Origin: Linyphia triangularis
Taxonomy: Eukaryota; Arthropoda; Arachnida; Araneae; Linyphiidae
DNA: 64,000 nucleotides
Reading direction: 5' to 3'
Assembly (NCBI GenBank): GCA_963978545.1
Contig: OZ021724.1
Span: forward strand, 95,463,792-95,527,791
The translations under genes were made by a program, and so were the position numbers. Below are positions 35,590 through 47,647 of the stretch, one piece after another; position 1 is the stretch's first letter; every line of letters begins with the position of its first letter. Under the pieces are notes generated by a model. That model was not told where the DNA came from, made no database searches, and was given only the letters and a program-made list of their open reading frames with translations.

Positions 35590-35960
35590 TAAGGAGATGC
35601 GCAAAAGTTAGTGACAAGTGTACCCCCCCCCCCCCCCCCATCCCCCCTCAAACGATAAATTTTATAATTTCCCATCTTATAATAAAAATATGGACAAGGG
35701 TCCAAAATATATTGCTCTTTTAATGAATATTCTGCGACTTACTTTTTTTACTCGGGAGTAAAAGATAAAGTGAGGTAATAATTCATAACTATTTATTTAT
35801 ATTTAAATAGGGCTTCTAAATGTGCATACTTTCATGAAATCAAATTAGTAGAGAGCTTTAAAATGTTTGTTTTTTAAAATAGCAAGTCTTTATATGAAAC
35901 AAGAATAGAAATTTAACTTAAGGTACTTGACCACCTTATAAGTTTTTTTAAAAAAAAATC

Positions 35961-35994
<34 letters not shown>

Positions 35995-37050
35995 ATTTTC
36001 TCAATCCTTTCCAAGATTTTGAGGTCCAGGTATAGCAGATAAACAAATTGTAAGTGAAAAAACTTGATTATTTAAAAACTGTTTGAAAAAAATAGCGAGT
36101 GAAAACTTTAAACGCGTTTTTCTCGAAACTACTTTTTTTCAAATTGCGGACATTTAATCTCCAAAACTACTCGGGCGATTTCAATTATTTTGGTCTTGTT
36201 TTGTTCGTTGAGATGTTTTGTATGCCAATTTGCCACATTTTTTTAAACAAAATTAATTATAAATTAATTATATAATTAATTATATTAATTAATTAATTAT
36301 AATATATTAAAAATAATAACATAGTTTTTTTTAGCAAAGAATAGTGAAAAACAGGGGTGTTTTTTCAACCTTTTTTTTTTTCAAACATCCGCCACTTTTT
36401 TATTTATTTTTTTTGTCAATTTGTGGTAAATTGTCACATAATGAACCTTTCTTTGGAAGATTCCATGTTTGTTTTTTTTTGTTTTTTTTAAGATTCACCA
36501 ATCCTGAGATTAACTGTCAGCAGTGGGACACCCTTTTTTTTAGGCCTCGACTTTGGTGCCTCCTGGATAGTTGTTAAAAATGAAATTTGAAAAAAAAAAA
36601 TCAAGTATTTTTGTATTCTATAAGCTTCAAATAAAAGTTTTTTTTTTTTTTTTTTTTTTTTTTTCTTTAAATCATTGTAATATCTTATACAGAACCTGAA
36701 AAAAAATTATTGAAAATGTTGTATTTCTTAGCTTTCCAAGGTGATTAAGTACCTTAAAGGAAAGTTCCTCCAAAGCTAAAAGTTGACCAAGCGTAACAGC
36801 ATTTTTTAATAAAAAAATTATATCTTAATACAAAGTAGTATAATGCCTTTTATAATAGTATGATGTGTACCATAATTTATTTATTTTTTTAAGTCGAAAA
36901 CTTTAAATCACTTTTTCTCTGTGACACTACATTTAAAGGTTAATATTATTTCTCTTTAGTAGTTTCTAGACAGATTGAATGTTTTTAAAAGTGAGGGTAT
37001 GGATTTTATTGGTTTTAAAAGTGGTGGGATACATAGGTATTTTCTTGAAA
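35590..37050 (+). repeat. Dispersed repeat family B, copy 2, interrupted
   Basis: Matches 10370-11045 on both sides of an 832-bp insertion at 35922-36753. It has a C-rich run at about 35622-35640, where copy 1 has 'ccctcccccc'. Confidence 0.75.
35922..36753. mobile_element. TTAA-flanked non-autonomous element (Kolobok/piggyBac-type TSD)
   Basis: The ends GGTACTTGACCACCTT and (reverse complement of the right end) GGTACTTAATCACCTT are inverted repeats. TTAA flanks both sides (35918-35921 and 36754-36757). The family B copy at 10370-11045 has a single TTAA at the equivalent position (10776-10779), which proves the insertion and the TTAA duplication. The interior is homopolymer-rich and non-coding. 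Confidence 0.85.
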
Positions 37051-37062
37051 AGTGGGTGGATA

Positions 37063-38140
37063 CAAAAAAGTTTGAACAAGAGCAAATAAAAAACTTGTCA
37101 ATTCCTGCATTTTTCAAATTTTTTTTATATAATTCTAAATGTTTCAAAAAGACCATAAACGCAAAAAATTCTGCTCATTGCGCTTTTTTTTTTTTTTTTT
37201 TTTTTAAATTTGCAACCTAAGTTTACAGGTTAGACTTTGGCGAGAAAACGATTCCTTCGGCTCGAATTGAATGTGACGTCACTTGATCTGAAACGCGTCA
37301 TCCCACTTTTAGCACTGGATTTGATTAGAAATTAAGACTTAAATTTGTTTTAGGGGTCGTATTAGTATATGTAATAGATCCATGTTTTCATAAATGTATG
37401 TTGCTTTTAACACAAAGAAAAATAATATATTTTATTTTGTAAGAAAAAGGATACCCCTTTAAAAAGTCGTTCTTTTACTGGGATTTTACAGTTCATATGC
37501 AGGACTATTTTTCATCAATCATTGGATTGCTTAAAGAACACAATAATTTCTCACGCATATTATTGTTTATCAATCCACAATGGACGATTCCCGTATTATT
37601 TAAAAAAACGAGTGAAATTAGCTTATATTTATGAAGAATTTCTTTCCGATTCTAAATATTCAAACAATATTTAGTTAGAAAAAATTAGTTATTTAAATAT
37701 TAAGAAAAGAAAATGTCCGAAAATTGAGCTAAAACCAGTCCGATCACCACACTCCGCTATAACTGTAACGTCATGACATCCTGCCGTTCTCTATGGTTAT
37801 CGTGAGGTTTCTACCAAATGGTTGGCATTGGTTTGGTATACAGTTGCCATATCCCATACAGGTTGGCACGATTTGCGTGAAACTTGCAAAACTGGTTTCC
37901 GCTGCTGCGTTTCAAATTGTTTCAGATCAAGTGACGTTACATTCAATTCAAGCCGAAGGAATCGTTTTCTCGCCAAAGTCTAACCTGTGAACTTAGGTTG
38001 CAAATTTTTAAAAAAAAACCGCAATGAGCAGAATTTTTTGCGTGTATGGTCTTTTTGAAACATTTAGAATTATATAAAAAAAATTTGAAAAAATGCAGGA
38101 ATTGACAAGTTTTTTATTTGCTCTTGTTCAAACTTTTTTG
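37063..38140. mobile_element. Long-inverted-repeat element related to the CRE MITE, TA-flanked
   Basis: The ends ACAAAAAAGTTTGAACAAG are inverted and flanked by TA (37061-37062 and 38141-38142). The arms match for about 230 bp (37063-37290 against 37910-38140) and include 'cagaattttttgcg' and the poly-T/A tract. The arm text also matches the CRE MITEs at 34692 and 41315, with TGACGTCA at 37274-37281 but a mutated site in the right arm. A Tc1/mariner-type TA TSD is possible. It could be a composite of two MITEs. Confidence 0.7.
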
Positions 38141-38321
38141 TATGCACCATATACAATTCTATGATTCTTTATGACTTCACGTTTCACAAAAATGATTTTA
38201 AATTAAAGAAATTTCAACACAAAAGAATATTATAAAATTATTAAATAAGTTTTATTTTGAACTTTTATTAAAATTGTTTTGGTGTAAAATGGTAGATTAT
38301 AACAATATACAAATATGAAGT

Positions 38322-38356
<35 letters not shown>
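38322..38356. repeat. Poly(T) tract, ~35 bp
   Basis: Uninterrupted T run. No clear retroposon body next to it. Confidence 0.9.
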
Positions 38357-38360
<4 letters not shown>

Positions 38361-40590
38361 GTTACAATTACAAACACATTATATTTTACAATTATATTTA
38401 TGGAAAGCATAAAAACATTTGCAATTGATACATATAAGAACAAATTGAAGAAAATACATATGGATACTTAAATTAACTATTGTAATACGATGATTTAAAT
38501 ATACAGGACATTTGGAAACAATGGGAAAAGTAAAAGGGATTGCTTTTAATTTTAAAATTATTATTATCTAAAAGTCATAAATGCTGAATTAATTTAATTA
38601 GTAAAAAACATATATCTAGGAACATACAAAAATAAGATACTTCACAAATACTTATTATATATTGACTGACTAAAATACGCATTGTTGAAATCAATTCACT
38701 ATATTAATGAGTATAAATAGGAACAACAGAGGTACAATATATGAGAAGTACCTCAAATAGTTATTAAATAGTAAAAGAAAAAAATCTGAATTAATATTTT
38801 TTTTTTTCTTACGTTAAATTAAACTATTTTACGAATTACCTATTAAACAGAAGCGAAAGATTTCCTGTTGTTGATAGCAGTTCAAAATTTGAAATAATTA
38901 TAATATCTAGATTCATTATTTCTCTCGACAAGGCACAATCTTTGGATCTAAAGGTAAAAAAAAATTTAAAAAACACTTTTGGTCTTCTATATTTAGTCTC
39001 AAGAAAAGTAGAATTCTACATCTTAAACTAAGTTTGCTTTAATGAATTATTATGAATAATTAACATATTATGTTATACTAAAATCAATATATATATAATA
39101 ACGTATGAAGAAATGATTTTTAAATAAGGGAATAACTATATATACCATTTTGCAATTTATACTGAATAAATAGCTTATTATTTACAACATCCTAAAGTTT
39201 TCATTGTATGTGTTTTAATTTAACTTATTTGTCGATATATCTTTCCAAGGGAATGAATTTTAACTAATTCAATGACTCCTAATTTACAAGGCTCTAAAAC
39301 TGCTTTTAGCTTTCTTTGTAAAGATATAATTATATTAAGAAATCAGATGCAAAAAATCTCATTCACACAGTTTTTCAAACTGATGAATTAGAAATGAATG
39401 TTCTGATGGATTGAACAAAAAATGCCAAATTGAAAACATTTTATGAAACTTAAATTTTGATTATAATTTTTGATGAAAATCATAGGATATAATTTTTTCA
39501 ATATTAATCAAATTATATTAATAGCAGAACACAACTCGTCTAATACGCAGATCACGTGTTTTAATTGCAGTTGCAGTGCATAATATCCAAATTCAATGCG
39601 ATTTTTCATAATTCTCAGGAAAAAATATTTTAAATATTAGAATATTTAATAATCATGCAATCAAATTATGTAATTAAATACATCAAAAATGGAAAAAATA
39701 CGTTCAAATACGTCAAATCTTAGGAAAAAGAAGAAGAATTCAGCTAAATAATGTAATATTGTTTGAAATAATGCTCTGCCTTCAAAAGCTAATGATTTAT
39801 CATATTGTGCCGATAGTAATGTATTGCTTTCTTAGTGAATTTATAACAAAATCATCGTAGTGCATTTACTGGCTCATAAAACTGTTAATGTAATTTTAAT
39901 TTAATGAAACAATGCAAGAATTCAAAGTTTATGTATTGCATAACACTTCTTAATATAACACAATTAGAAGATACATTTTGTTTAATCAGTTGTTATCTAA
40001 AACTCTTTGATAAGCTCATACAATGAAACATGTACTAGGGATATGTAATTACCATTCATTAATGTATAATGGCGTAGTAATTTATACTTCTAGTTGCATC
40101 AAATTTGTACTCATGAAACCATTTTTCCTCCCTCTCAACCAACATTTTCCCAAATATCTGCTCATATATACATTAATACATACTCAAGGGCCTCATTCCA
40201 TTGTTATTACAATTTATAATTATTTTAACAGTATCAGTACACTTAACACAACATTCTTTCAACAAACACAGGATTACAGTGCCTTATTTCTCCATCTCAT
40301 ACTATTACTTCCACGTTACCATCATCCCTATTGTCATCTAGTTCATTATCCATCCTCCAGCATTTACTTCACTTCCTAACAGTTCATGGGTTTCCATTAT
40401 TCTTTCAATTCATTTCAATCAGAGAGTCAATCACGAAATTCCAAATCTAAGGCTCCTGAGTTTAAAAGTTATATGGCTTGCATGGTTACATCATTCCATC
40501 CTCTCCCTTCTATCATACATCTTTAAACCTTACTGTATTTAAACTTACTCATATTCAACTAGCAGGTTCTTCAATTTCCTCGTATATCCA
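38357..40590. other. 3' flank of gene 2, no gene seen
   Basis: AT-rich DNA downstream of the minus-strand gene at 40591-41157. I see no canonical AATAAA on that strand in the first 500 bp. A TATAAA-type variant is near 40213. The plus-strand frame at 40023-40379 has no family features. Confidence 0.35.
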
Positions 40591-41157
40591 CTAATCCATC
40601 ATTCCATTACCCATCCCTCCATTATTACCATTATTCCATCCATTGCCTCCACCCCTATTCCCACTCCACCCGTTGCTCATCATTCCTCCTCCATTATTCA
40701 TCCCATTCCCACCAGCATTCCACCCACCACCACCCATCATTCCTCCACCTCCACTATTCCATCCTCCACCCATCATTCCTCCACCACCTCCAGCATTCCA
40801 TCCACCGCCCATCATCATTCCACCTCCACTCCACCCGCTCCCCATCATGCCCATCATTCCTCCTCCGTGATTGAGGACAACGGGAACTGCAACTATCTTG
40901 TTATTGTTGTTGTCGTCTTCCGAGGCAAACTTCGGGATCTTGAGTCCTTGGAGCATCTTCACGACGATCCCTGCCGCCAAGAGTTCCAAGACGCCTCCTG
41001 ATCTTCCGCCTCCGCCCATCATTCCGCTTTTCTTGAGCATCATGAGCGCTGTGCTTGCCAAGCTGCTGCTCATGCCTCCGCTCATGCCATGGATGTGAGG
41101 AAGTGCCTCTAGCAGGAAGATGGTCAACAGTAGAAAAGGTTGCTTGTAGCGAGCCAT
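40591..41157 (-). CDS. Secreted Gly/Met/Asn/Trp-rich protein (paralogue 2)
   Basis: This encodes 188 aa ending TAG at 40593-40591. Residues 1-24 (MARYKQPFLLLTIFLLEALP...) are a clear signal peptide, likely cleaved after HIHG. Then come a Met/Ser/Gly linker (25-55), the conserved helix 'LLAAGIVVKMLQGLK' (59-73), a charged DDNNNNK patch and 'IVAVPVVLNHGGGMM' (88-102). The tail (103-188) has four rough GGGWN-[AS]-GGGG-MM type repeats and ends GMMD. I chose Met at 41157 because a 3' splice site (AG at 41167-41166) lies 8 nt upstream. The longer open frame upstream is intronic. There are no Cys. The fold is probably disordered apart from the helix, suggesting a secreted structural or adhesive matrix protein; this is inferred from composition only. 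A CRE-bearing MITE lies 150 bp upstream. Confidence 0.85.
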   Translation of the reverse strand: MARYKQPFLLLTIFLLEALPHIHGMSGGMSSSLASTALMMLKKSGMMGGGGRSGGVLELLAAGIVVKMLQGLKIPKFASEDDNNNNKIVAVPVVLNHGGGMMGMMGSGWSGGGMMMGGGWNAGGGGGMMGGGWNSGGGGMMGGGGWNAGGNGMNNGGGMMSNGWSGNRGGGNGWNNGNNGGMGNGMMD

Positions 41158-41165
41158 CAAAAAAT

Positions 41166-41182
41166 CTATAAAAAGAAAAAGG
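41166..41182 (-). other. Predicted 3' splice site before gene 2
   Basis: The minus strand reads 'tttttctttttatag' then exon 'ATTTTTTG' and the ATG. Strong pyrimidine tract. The upstream exon was not located. Confidence 0.65.
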
Positions 41183-41314
41183 TGCATTGGTATATGATTA
41201 GGGGAGAGAGGTGCATATTTTAACATAGAACACAATAAAACAGTTTGAATTGCCATTCTCTGGCACTGGTATTTTATTGGCCAACAGATGAGCCATCTTA
41301 TTTCATAACAAAAC

Positions 41315-41875
41315 AATGGACAATTCCGGCATTTTTTTTTTTTAATTTTTTAATTTTTTTTTATACTTAATTCTAAATGTTTCGAAAAGGCCATAAACAC
41401 AAACATTTCTGCTCAATGCGCTTTTTCTTTTTTTTATAATTTGCGATCAAAATTCCCCTGTTAGACTTTGGCGAGAAAACGATTCATTCCTTTGGCATTG
41501 AATATGACGTCACGGCTTCGCAAACGTCTTGGCCTGAAATGCAGCAGTGGAAACCAGATTTGCAAGTTTCTCGCAAATCACTCCAACCTGTACGGAATGT
41601 GGCAATGGTCTACCAACGCCAACTACTTCAACGCCAACCATTTGGCAGAAACCTCGCGATAACCATAGAATCTGCAAGAACCCTTGACGTCACGGATTTT
41701 GCTCAGTGTTTTGATCGGACTGTTTTTTGCTCGGTTTTGAGGCATTTTCTTTTCTTAATATTTAAATAACTAATTTTTTTAAATAACTTTTGATTATCAT
41801 TTGGAATCAGAAAGAAATTCTTCATAAATATAAACTAATTTCACTCGTTTTTAAAAAATGCGGGAATTGTCCATT
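41315..41875 (+). mobile_element. CRE-bearing MITE, copy 2, intact ends
   Basis: The ends AATGGACAATTCC and GGAATTGTCCATT are perfect 13-bp inverted repeats, continuing into imperfect arms ('ggcattttttt' against 'aaaaaatgcg'). TGACGTCA occurs at 41505-41512 and 41685-41692. It is colinear with 34692-35205. It lies upstream of gene 2, in its presumed first intron or promoter region. Confidence 0.8.
41505..41512. promoter_or_regulatory. TGACGTCA (CRE-type palindrome)
   Basis: Exact bZIP/CREB consensus palindrome in the MITE upstream of gene 2, with a second at 41685-41692. The sequence match is certain; function is untested. Confidence 0.4.
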
Positions 41876-42491
41876 ATCAACAAGCTTCCCTTCATTTCTC
41901 ATCAAAAGTGATTTAATATAACAAAGAATTCTGATTTGAGGCAAGTTATTTAAAAACTGTGTTTGTTTTTAACTCTAATTTTATCTAATGAGGCAAGCGA
42001 GATGTATTCACTCACTTCATTAACACATAGGCATGATATCGGAGTTTGAAAAACTATGGAATTTTCAAAAGATTATTCAGTCATACAAAAAATTTACTTT
42101 AATTTTGTACTTTAAGAGTTTAAAAAGAAGAACCAAGGCCTTTTTGCAGGTCAAGTGTAATGAAAAGAACAAACTCATGAGATAAAAAAAGTTTTTGGAA
42201 ATTCATGAGAGAAGCCCCGAATTCGAAGGAAATGTACAAAAATTAAAATTTAAAGATTATATAAATAAGAAACGTTACTTATGATTCAAACTCATCATAG
42301 TTATATTATTTAAGTTTTTCTTAAAATGTTATGATAGACACAAATACGCTATAAACAAAATTATGAGACAATAATAGTTTTCTGATTCATATTTAGGTTC
42401 ATATTTCTGGTTCATATTTAGTACTTTGTGAAAAATCTTAATGATTTATAAATACTAAAAAGCAATTTAGCATGAATTAACAGATTATAAC

Positions 42492-42522
<31 letters not shown>

Positions 42523-42930
42523 CAAACATCGAAGCATATTTTGAAAGCCATAATTTAAAACTTGGTAACATTTTCAGTGATAGTCCCCAAAACATTTTTT
42601 GTAGGATTCAAACCGTGTGGTATTTACACCAGGTGATTCAAATCACGGAAAAGGATACTGTAAACAAAACATTTTTGTTATGTTCGTTTCTTAAATCATT
42701 GCGTTATTATTCTAAATAGCACCATTTTGAAAACAGAAAAATTCGTAGGTCGAAAAGATTTCCAATAGTTACTCTTCTTCTTCAAGCGAAAAATTCAAAG
42801 AAAACTTTTCATTCATTCGAACATCTACAATCGTAACAAAAAATTTTCATATCAACGAATGGTGTACTGTATACATAATATGTTAACATCAGTGATTATT
42901 TTTCTCCCACAAACTGAATATATTTTTTAA
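41876..42930. other. Spacer, nothing recognised
   Basis: AT-rich with a T24 tract near 42499-42522. It may include the first intron or promoter of gene 2, but no donor or TATA stands out. Confidence 0.3.
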
Positions 42931-43030
42931 ATGATATGAAATGATATGATATGATATGATATGATATAATATAATATAATATAATATAATATAATATAAT
43001 ATAATATAATATAATATAACATAATATTAC
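42931..43030. repeat. Pentanucleotide microsatellite (ATATG)n to (ATAAT)n
   Basis: About five ATATG-type units run into about eleven ATAAT units in the same register. Confidence 0.95.
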
Positions 43031-43910
43031 ATAATAATATTTTCAATTAACTGTATAAAGAATTAAAGAATTATTATACAGTTAGTAAAAGAATCTACAT
43101 CAATAATATAAATTTCCGCTAACTTTGTCCATTACGTAAGTAAATAGTCTGATCTAGACAATTAAACGATATACATGGGTTATGCATTCATTAAATTATT
43201 TTAAAATTATTTTCTATGTTTAAATGAAGCATCAAAGAGAGTAAGGTTAATAAATAGTTATAACTGTCCTTGAAAAAAAAAATGATTTCAGAAATTATAT
43301 GTACAATTTCTGATCACAAATTAATTTAAAAGCAAATTAAAGGTGTTATGTAAGGACCGCAGAGATTTGGAAGGAAGGGAGGGTGATTATTTACTAATAT
43401 TGTCATTGAAACTTCATCATCAGGCATCAGTCTGCACTGTAAATAAAAACTTTTATTAGCTTATAAGTATAGTTTCGCTTCTTGCGGCTTCTTAACAATC
43501 CTTTGATTTAAATTTTACAAAAAGTTTGTAGTAAGGATCGATTTTTAAAAAATGAAATAAATTTTATTTTTAAAGCTTTTTAAAACAAAAGTTTTATTTT
43601 CAAATTATGTCAGAAATCGTAAAATTAATTGCAAATCGATCTTAATATCAATTATATACTAAGTAGGTTCACTTCTTTTTCTATAGTAGCTGAACCCTTA
43701 ATTTTAATATTATTCACATTATCACATACTTTACCAACCTAGATGGACCTTGTAGATGTAGTTAGTTGTCATTTTTTATTTTTATTTATTTGAAGCTCTG
43801 TATGTGTTATTTGCAATTCAAAAAGAACTTATTATCTTCAATAATTCTTCTTTAAAGTAATATTTTAATGTATCTTTCAATCTATTTTAGGTTTCAACAT
43901 TTTCGTTGCC
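43031..43910. other. Spacer, nothing recognised
   Basis: No gene or shared repeat identified. Confidence 0.35.
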
Positions 43911-43914
43911 TTAA

Positions 43915-44645
43915 AGAGACATGGGACACTTTTCCAAAATTCTTTAGTTTTGCTTAGAATTAAATAAAATTTGGCACAAACTTAGAAGATGTGACTTATA
44001 ACACAACAACACAATGTGAGCAGACAATATAAAATAGATAGTAAATTTTTGAGAAAAATGCATTAAAATATTACGAAATTTTAACTTTTTTCAAAATGCT
44101 CCACGCGACTTAATATTTTAACTAACATGAAAGAAAAATTTGAAGTTGTTTATCAATATATTATAAACATTTTCTCGCATGCTTTTATGTTTAGGTGCTA
44201 TAGTTGAACAGAAATAAAATTTCAAACTTGGCGCTAGTGATTTTTCATTAAAAAATGCACATGTTTCTAATTCCCAACATGAAAAAAATAGAAAAATTTA
44301 TGTAACATAAAAAAGCATAAGCATATTTCATTACAGTACATTAAAAATCGTTTATACAAAAATTTAGGCTGATTTATCAAAAAATGAATCGTAAGGACAA
44401 TTCGAATATACGCAAAATGTGAAAAAACGAAGCTACGAAAAATGCATATTTAACTTTTACCAACAAGTATGCGATAAGTTAAAATAGTTAAAACAAAGAT
44501 TTTACCACTAAATCATCAGACTTCAAAAATTCAAACGCGAAATTAAAGCTAGTGACGTCAGCAATTTTCATGGAACGAGAACGAAAAAACGAAAAAAAAA
44601 AAGAAGAAAAAATTTTTTTTGGTAATTTCAGTGTCTCATGTCCCC
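43915..44645. mobile_element. TTAA-flanked non-autonomous element, second example
   Basis: The ends AGAGACATGGGACACTT and (reverse complement of the right end) GGGGACATGAGACACTG are inverted. TTAA flanks both sides (43911-43914 and 44646-44649). The interior is AT-rich without a transposase. The G-rich ends resemble those at 35922 and 60895. Confidence 0.75.
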
Positions 44646-44649
44646 TTAA

Positions 44650-46808
44650 ACTAATGTTGAAGTATTTAGTATTTTTGTGTATGAGATGATTATTTTAAAT
44701 TATTTTTTTACCAATTTCTAAAAATAAATGCGTCATAAATTCAACATTCTTATCGAGCAAATCACAATTGTTATGGCAAATTTTTCTCAATTTTTCTATT
44801 AGTTTGAGAAAGGAAATAAATATGAAACCTTTGAAGTGTCAATTAAATGCAGTTGTTGAAAACTACCATTTAATAATTTATTTTTGTTACGGCATTGCGT
44901 TTCTCCAATCAGGATTTAGATTCCATATGAATTAGCCAATCAAGTCCAATCACAAAGAAGCTGGATCTTTATAAATAATTTATATAATTTATGTCTTTAT
45001 TTAACTTTGTATTATTTTAATAATAAAAATAAAGTAAATATTTTGTATAGTTTCATCTTTTACATATGAAACTAAATCAATAAAAGTTCTTATTCCATTA
45101 TATTCATAAGTAAACAAATTGTTTATATATAAACTTAACTAGTTAACTAGTTCAGTTAACAGTTATTAAATTGTATTTGCAAAGAGAGGACGCTCAAATA
45201 ACAAATTATTCGGTACATGCACCAAATATGGATATAGTTCCCAATACGGCCTTTTCTGTCGTCATCAAAAAAGCTGTTCCTACATTTCGGTAATTGGCAA
45301 TACCTATGTGCGAGTCAGCCTTATAATAAACCATGAAAAAAAAAAAGGAAGCAGCAGGAAATGCGATATATCCAGCAAACGAAAAAGTGATTTCTCCCAA
45401 AGATTCATACTTCTGCTAGATTGAAAAGGTAAATTTGTTTTGGTTCTGATTCTATATTTTGAATGAATACAAAATCTATCAAGCTTTTTGTGTCTTGTAC
45501 AGCATTAATTGTGGCTTTGAGTCAATGAGATGTTGAAAATGTTTTTTAGTCCAGCTATGTCATGTATGACTTATAATGGACAAGGACGTCGTCAAAAATG
45601 TGCAAGAAGGTGCATTTACACCTCCTGATTTTGAAAATTAAAAATAATGCGGTCGAAGTAGTATGATTCACAGGTAATGTAAGTATGATGTAAGTTTAAA
45701 AAAATATTCAATGGATAAGAAATGTAATATATAACCGTAAATTAAAATTCCATCAAATAGTCAATTTGAAAAGCAAAGTTAATATAAAAAGTTAACCCCC
45801 AAACCCACTTTGGGTGCCATCTACATCTGCCTAAAAATATTTCTGCCGTTGCCATGGTTATAGACACAAGACATATTATTGGATTTTTCTTGGTTTACAT
45901 TGATCTATGATAGCATGCTATAAAATTATTTCTGTTCTCTGGAGATCTTGAATTTTTTTATCAGGAGTATTTTTTTTTCACAGTACTAAAATATCCTTAA
46001 TAAACTTAGGTAAAAAAATAATTAACAGTTAATAATTAAAGAACAAAATAACTAAAGATTAATGGTTAATTAATCTTTTTGTGTCCTTTATAAGCTAACT
46101 TATGACAAACAAATTTAAGTGTAATGATACACCCAGTTATCTACCCTTCGAAATTTCTTAATGATCTTCATTATAGTTGCTACACTTGATGGACAAATTC
46201 AAATGTTTTATGGCGATACTTCGACATATATTGTGGGCAAAAAATGAAACATTGGATCTATGGAGCAAGGAAAAAACGATAGCCACACTTAATAAATAAC
46301 ATTTTGCAGTTATTTAAAAAAAAAAAAAATGTTTTATTCTGTTGTATTTCATATGTTTGCGCATTTACATATTTCATATGCTTTCCGTTATTTCATATTA
46401 AACTCGGTTCAAAACCTATCGTCAAGTAAAAAGGTGTGAACTCCAATTTGCCAAAAGTTTCAGAAGAGCTAAGATACCTACCAAAGCGTGAACTCAATAT
46501 GTGCTTAGTGTTTTTGCGTAAGACTCATTTACAACAAATTTATTTCAAAGATAAAACTGCAGCTTTTACTATTCGATGTGTCATTTTTTTTTTTTTTTTT
46601 TTTTTTTCCTATTTCCAACTGTACCAAAAAGTGATTTTAGACCAAAAGTGAGTTAGCACTTTTAGCTCTAATCCGACAATACAGGATATTCGAATCAAAT
46701 GTCTCTAATTTGAAGAGACCGCTATACTTAATAGAAAGTTAAAATACATAAAAAATAAAAAAATTAGAATACAGCATTATTAGTTACCGCACTATTATTT
46801 ACAGCTCT
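44650..46808. other. Spacer, nothing secure
   Basis: No confident gene. The minus-strand frame 45206-45400 has a somewhat protein-like composition but no ATG context, motif or conserved neighbour. Poly-T tract near 46584-46606. Confidence 0.3.
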
Positions 46809-46822
46809 CACAATGGCTTACG

Positions 46823-46984
46823 TTGGTTGGTTGGTTGGTTGGTTGGTTGGTTGGTTGGTTGGTTGGTTGGTTGGTTGGTTGGTTGGTTGGTTGGTTGGTT
46901 GGTTGGTTGGTTGGTTGGTTGGTTGGTTGGTTGGTTGGTTGGTTGGTTGGTTGGTTGGTTGGTTGGTTGGTTGGTTGGTTGGTT
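46823..46984. repeat. (TTGG)n microsatellite
   Basis: About 162 bp of pure tetranucleotide repeat. The GWLV-type and NQPT-type long frames over it are artefacts. Confidence 0.97.
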
Positions 46985-47155
46985 GTTTTCAGATTACCTG
47001 GCGCCGTCAGCAACACGAGGGCTATAATGCGCCGAAACATTCGTCATTAGACAAGCCAACATACATTTACAAACACCCATGCCTAACACGGGACTCTAAC
47101 CCGCAACCTCGTGGTCTAGAGGCTAGCACGCTAACCTCTATACAGTTTGGTCGAC
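46823..47155 (-). mobile_element. SINE family 1 with hugely expanded tail
   Basis: The body at 46985-47155 matches 30301-30479 throughout, including the A/B-box head. The 3' tail, on the plus strand (TTGG)n, has expanded to about 40 units. Perfect 14-bp TSDs CACAATGGCTTACG flank head and tail (46809-46822 and 47156-47169), so the tetranucleotide array lies inside the insertion. Confidence 0.93.
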
Positions 47156-47169
47156 CACAATGGCTTACG

Positions 47170-47639
47170 AAAAAATATCAGTGCACTTCCATAAGGGCTC
47201 CTTTAGTAACCCTGTTCCATATATTCGCCAGCTTTTTCCAGTTCCAGCCATATTCTCTGTCGCATTTCCGTAGTCACAGTAAAAAAAATTATTTAAGAAA
47301 TGCGTTTTTTTTTTAAATTTTTTTTTATTTTTATTTATTTTTAAATACACAGTGATTTTGCTATAGTTTCCGGAGTGTGGAATCGAACTCACAATTCCTC
47401 TGTCCGCTACACTTAATACTCTCGAACTCACACACTTTGTCCGCTACAGTCCAATATCTGAGCAATTTCTCTGTTGTACGTACGCAACATTTTGGCTCTA
47501 TATTCTATTCGTAAACAGATCATAATTTTAAAATTATGATGCATCTAGTAGTTAAGTTTTTGATTTATATAATATTAGCTTGATACCTTAAAAAACTACC
47601 TTTTGATTAAATTTTAATATATATGCTAGAAATGGCATT
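47170..47639. other. Spacer, nothing recognised
   Basis: No gene or shared repeat identified. Confidence 0.3.
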
Positions 47640-47647
47640 GATAGAGG

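Noticed and set aside
40643..40870. Proline-rich plus-strand frame
   Set aside because: Antisense shadow of the Gly/Met-rich gene 2 tail.
41158..41316. N-terminal extension of gene 2 from an upstream Met
   Set aside because: Lies upstream of a strong 3' splice site. The Met at 41157 starts a textbook signal peptide and matches the layout of the other paralogues.
45206..45400. Possible small membrane protein
   Set aside because: Hydrophobic and protein-like in places, but no ATG start, splice sites, motif or second copy. Interrupted by an A-run.
46795..47316. Long frames of GWLV or NQPT repeats
   Set aside because: Pure translation of the (TTGG)n SINE tail. Same motif in several frames, bounded by SINE TSDs, no start context.
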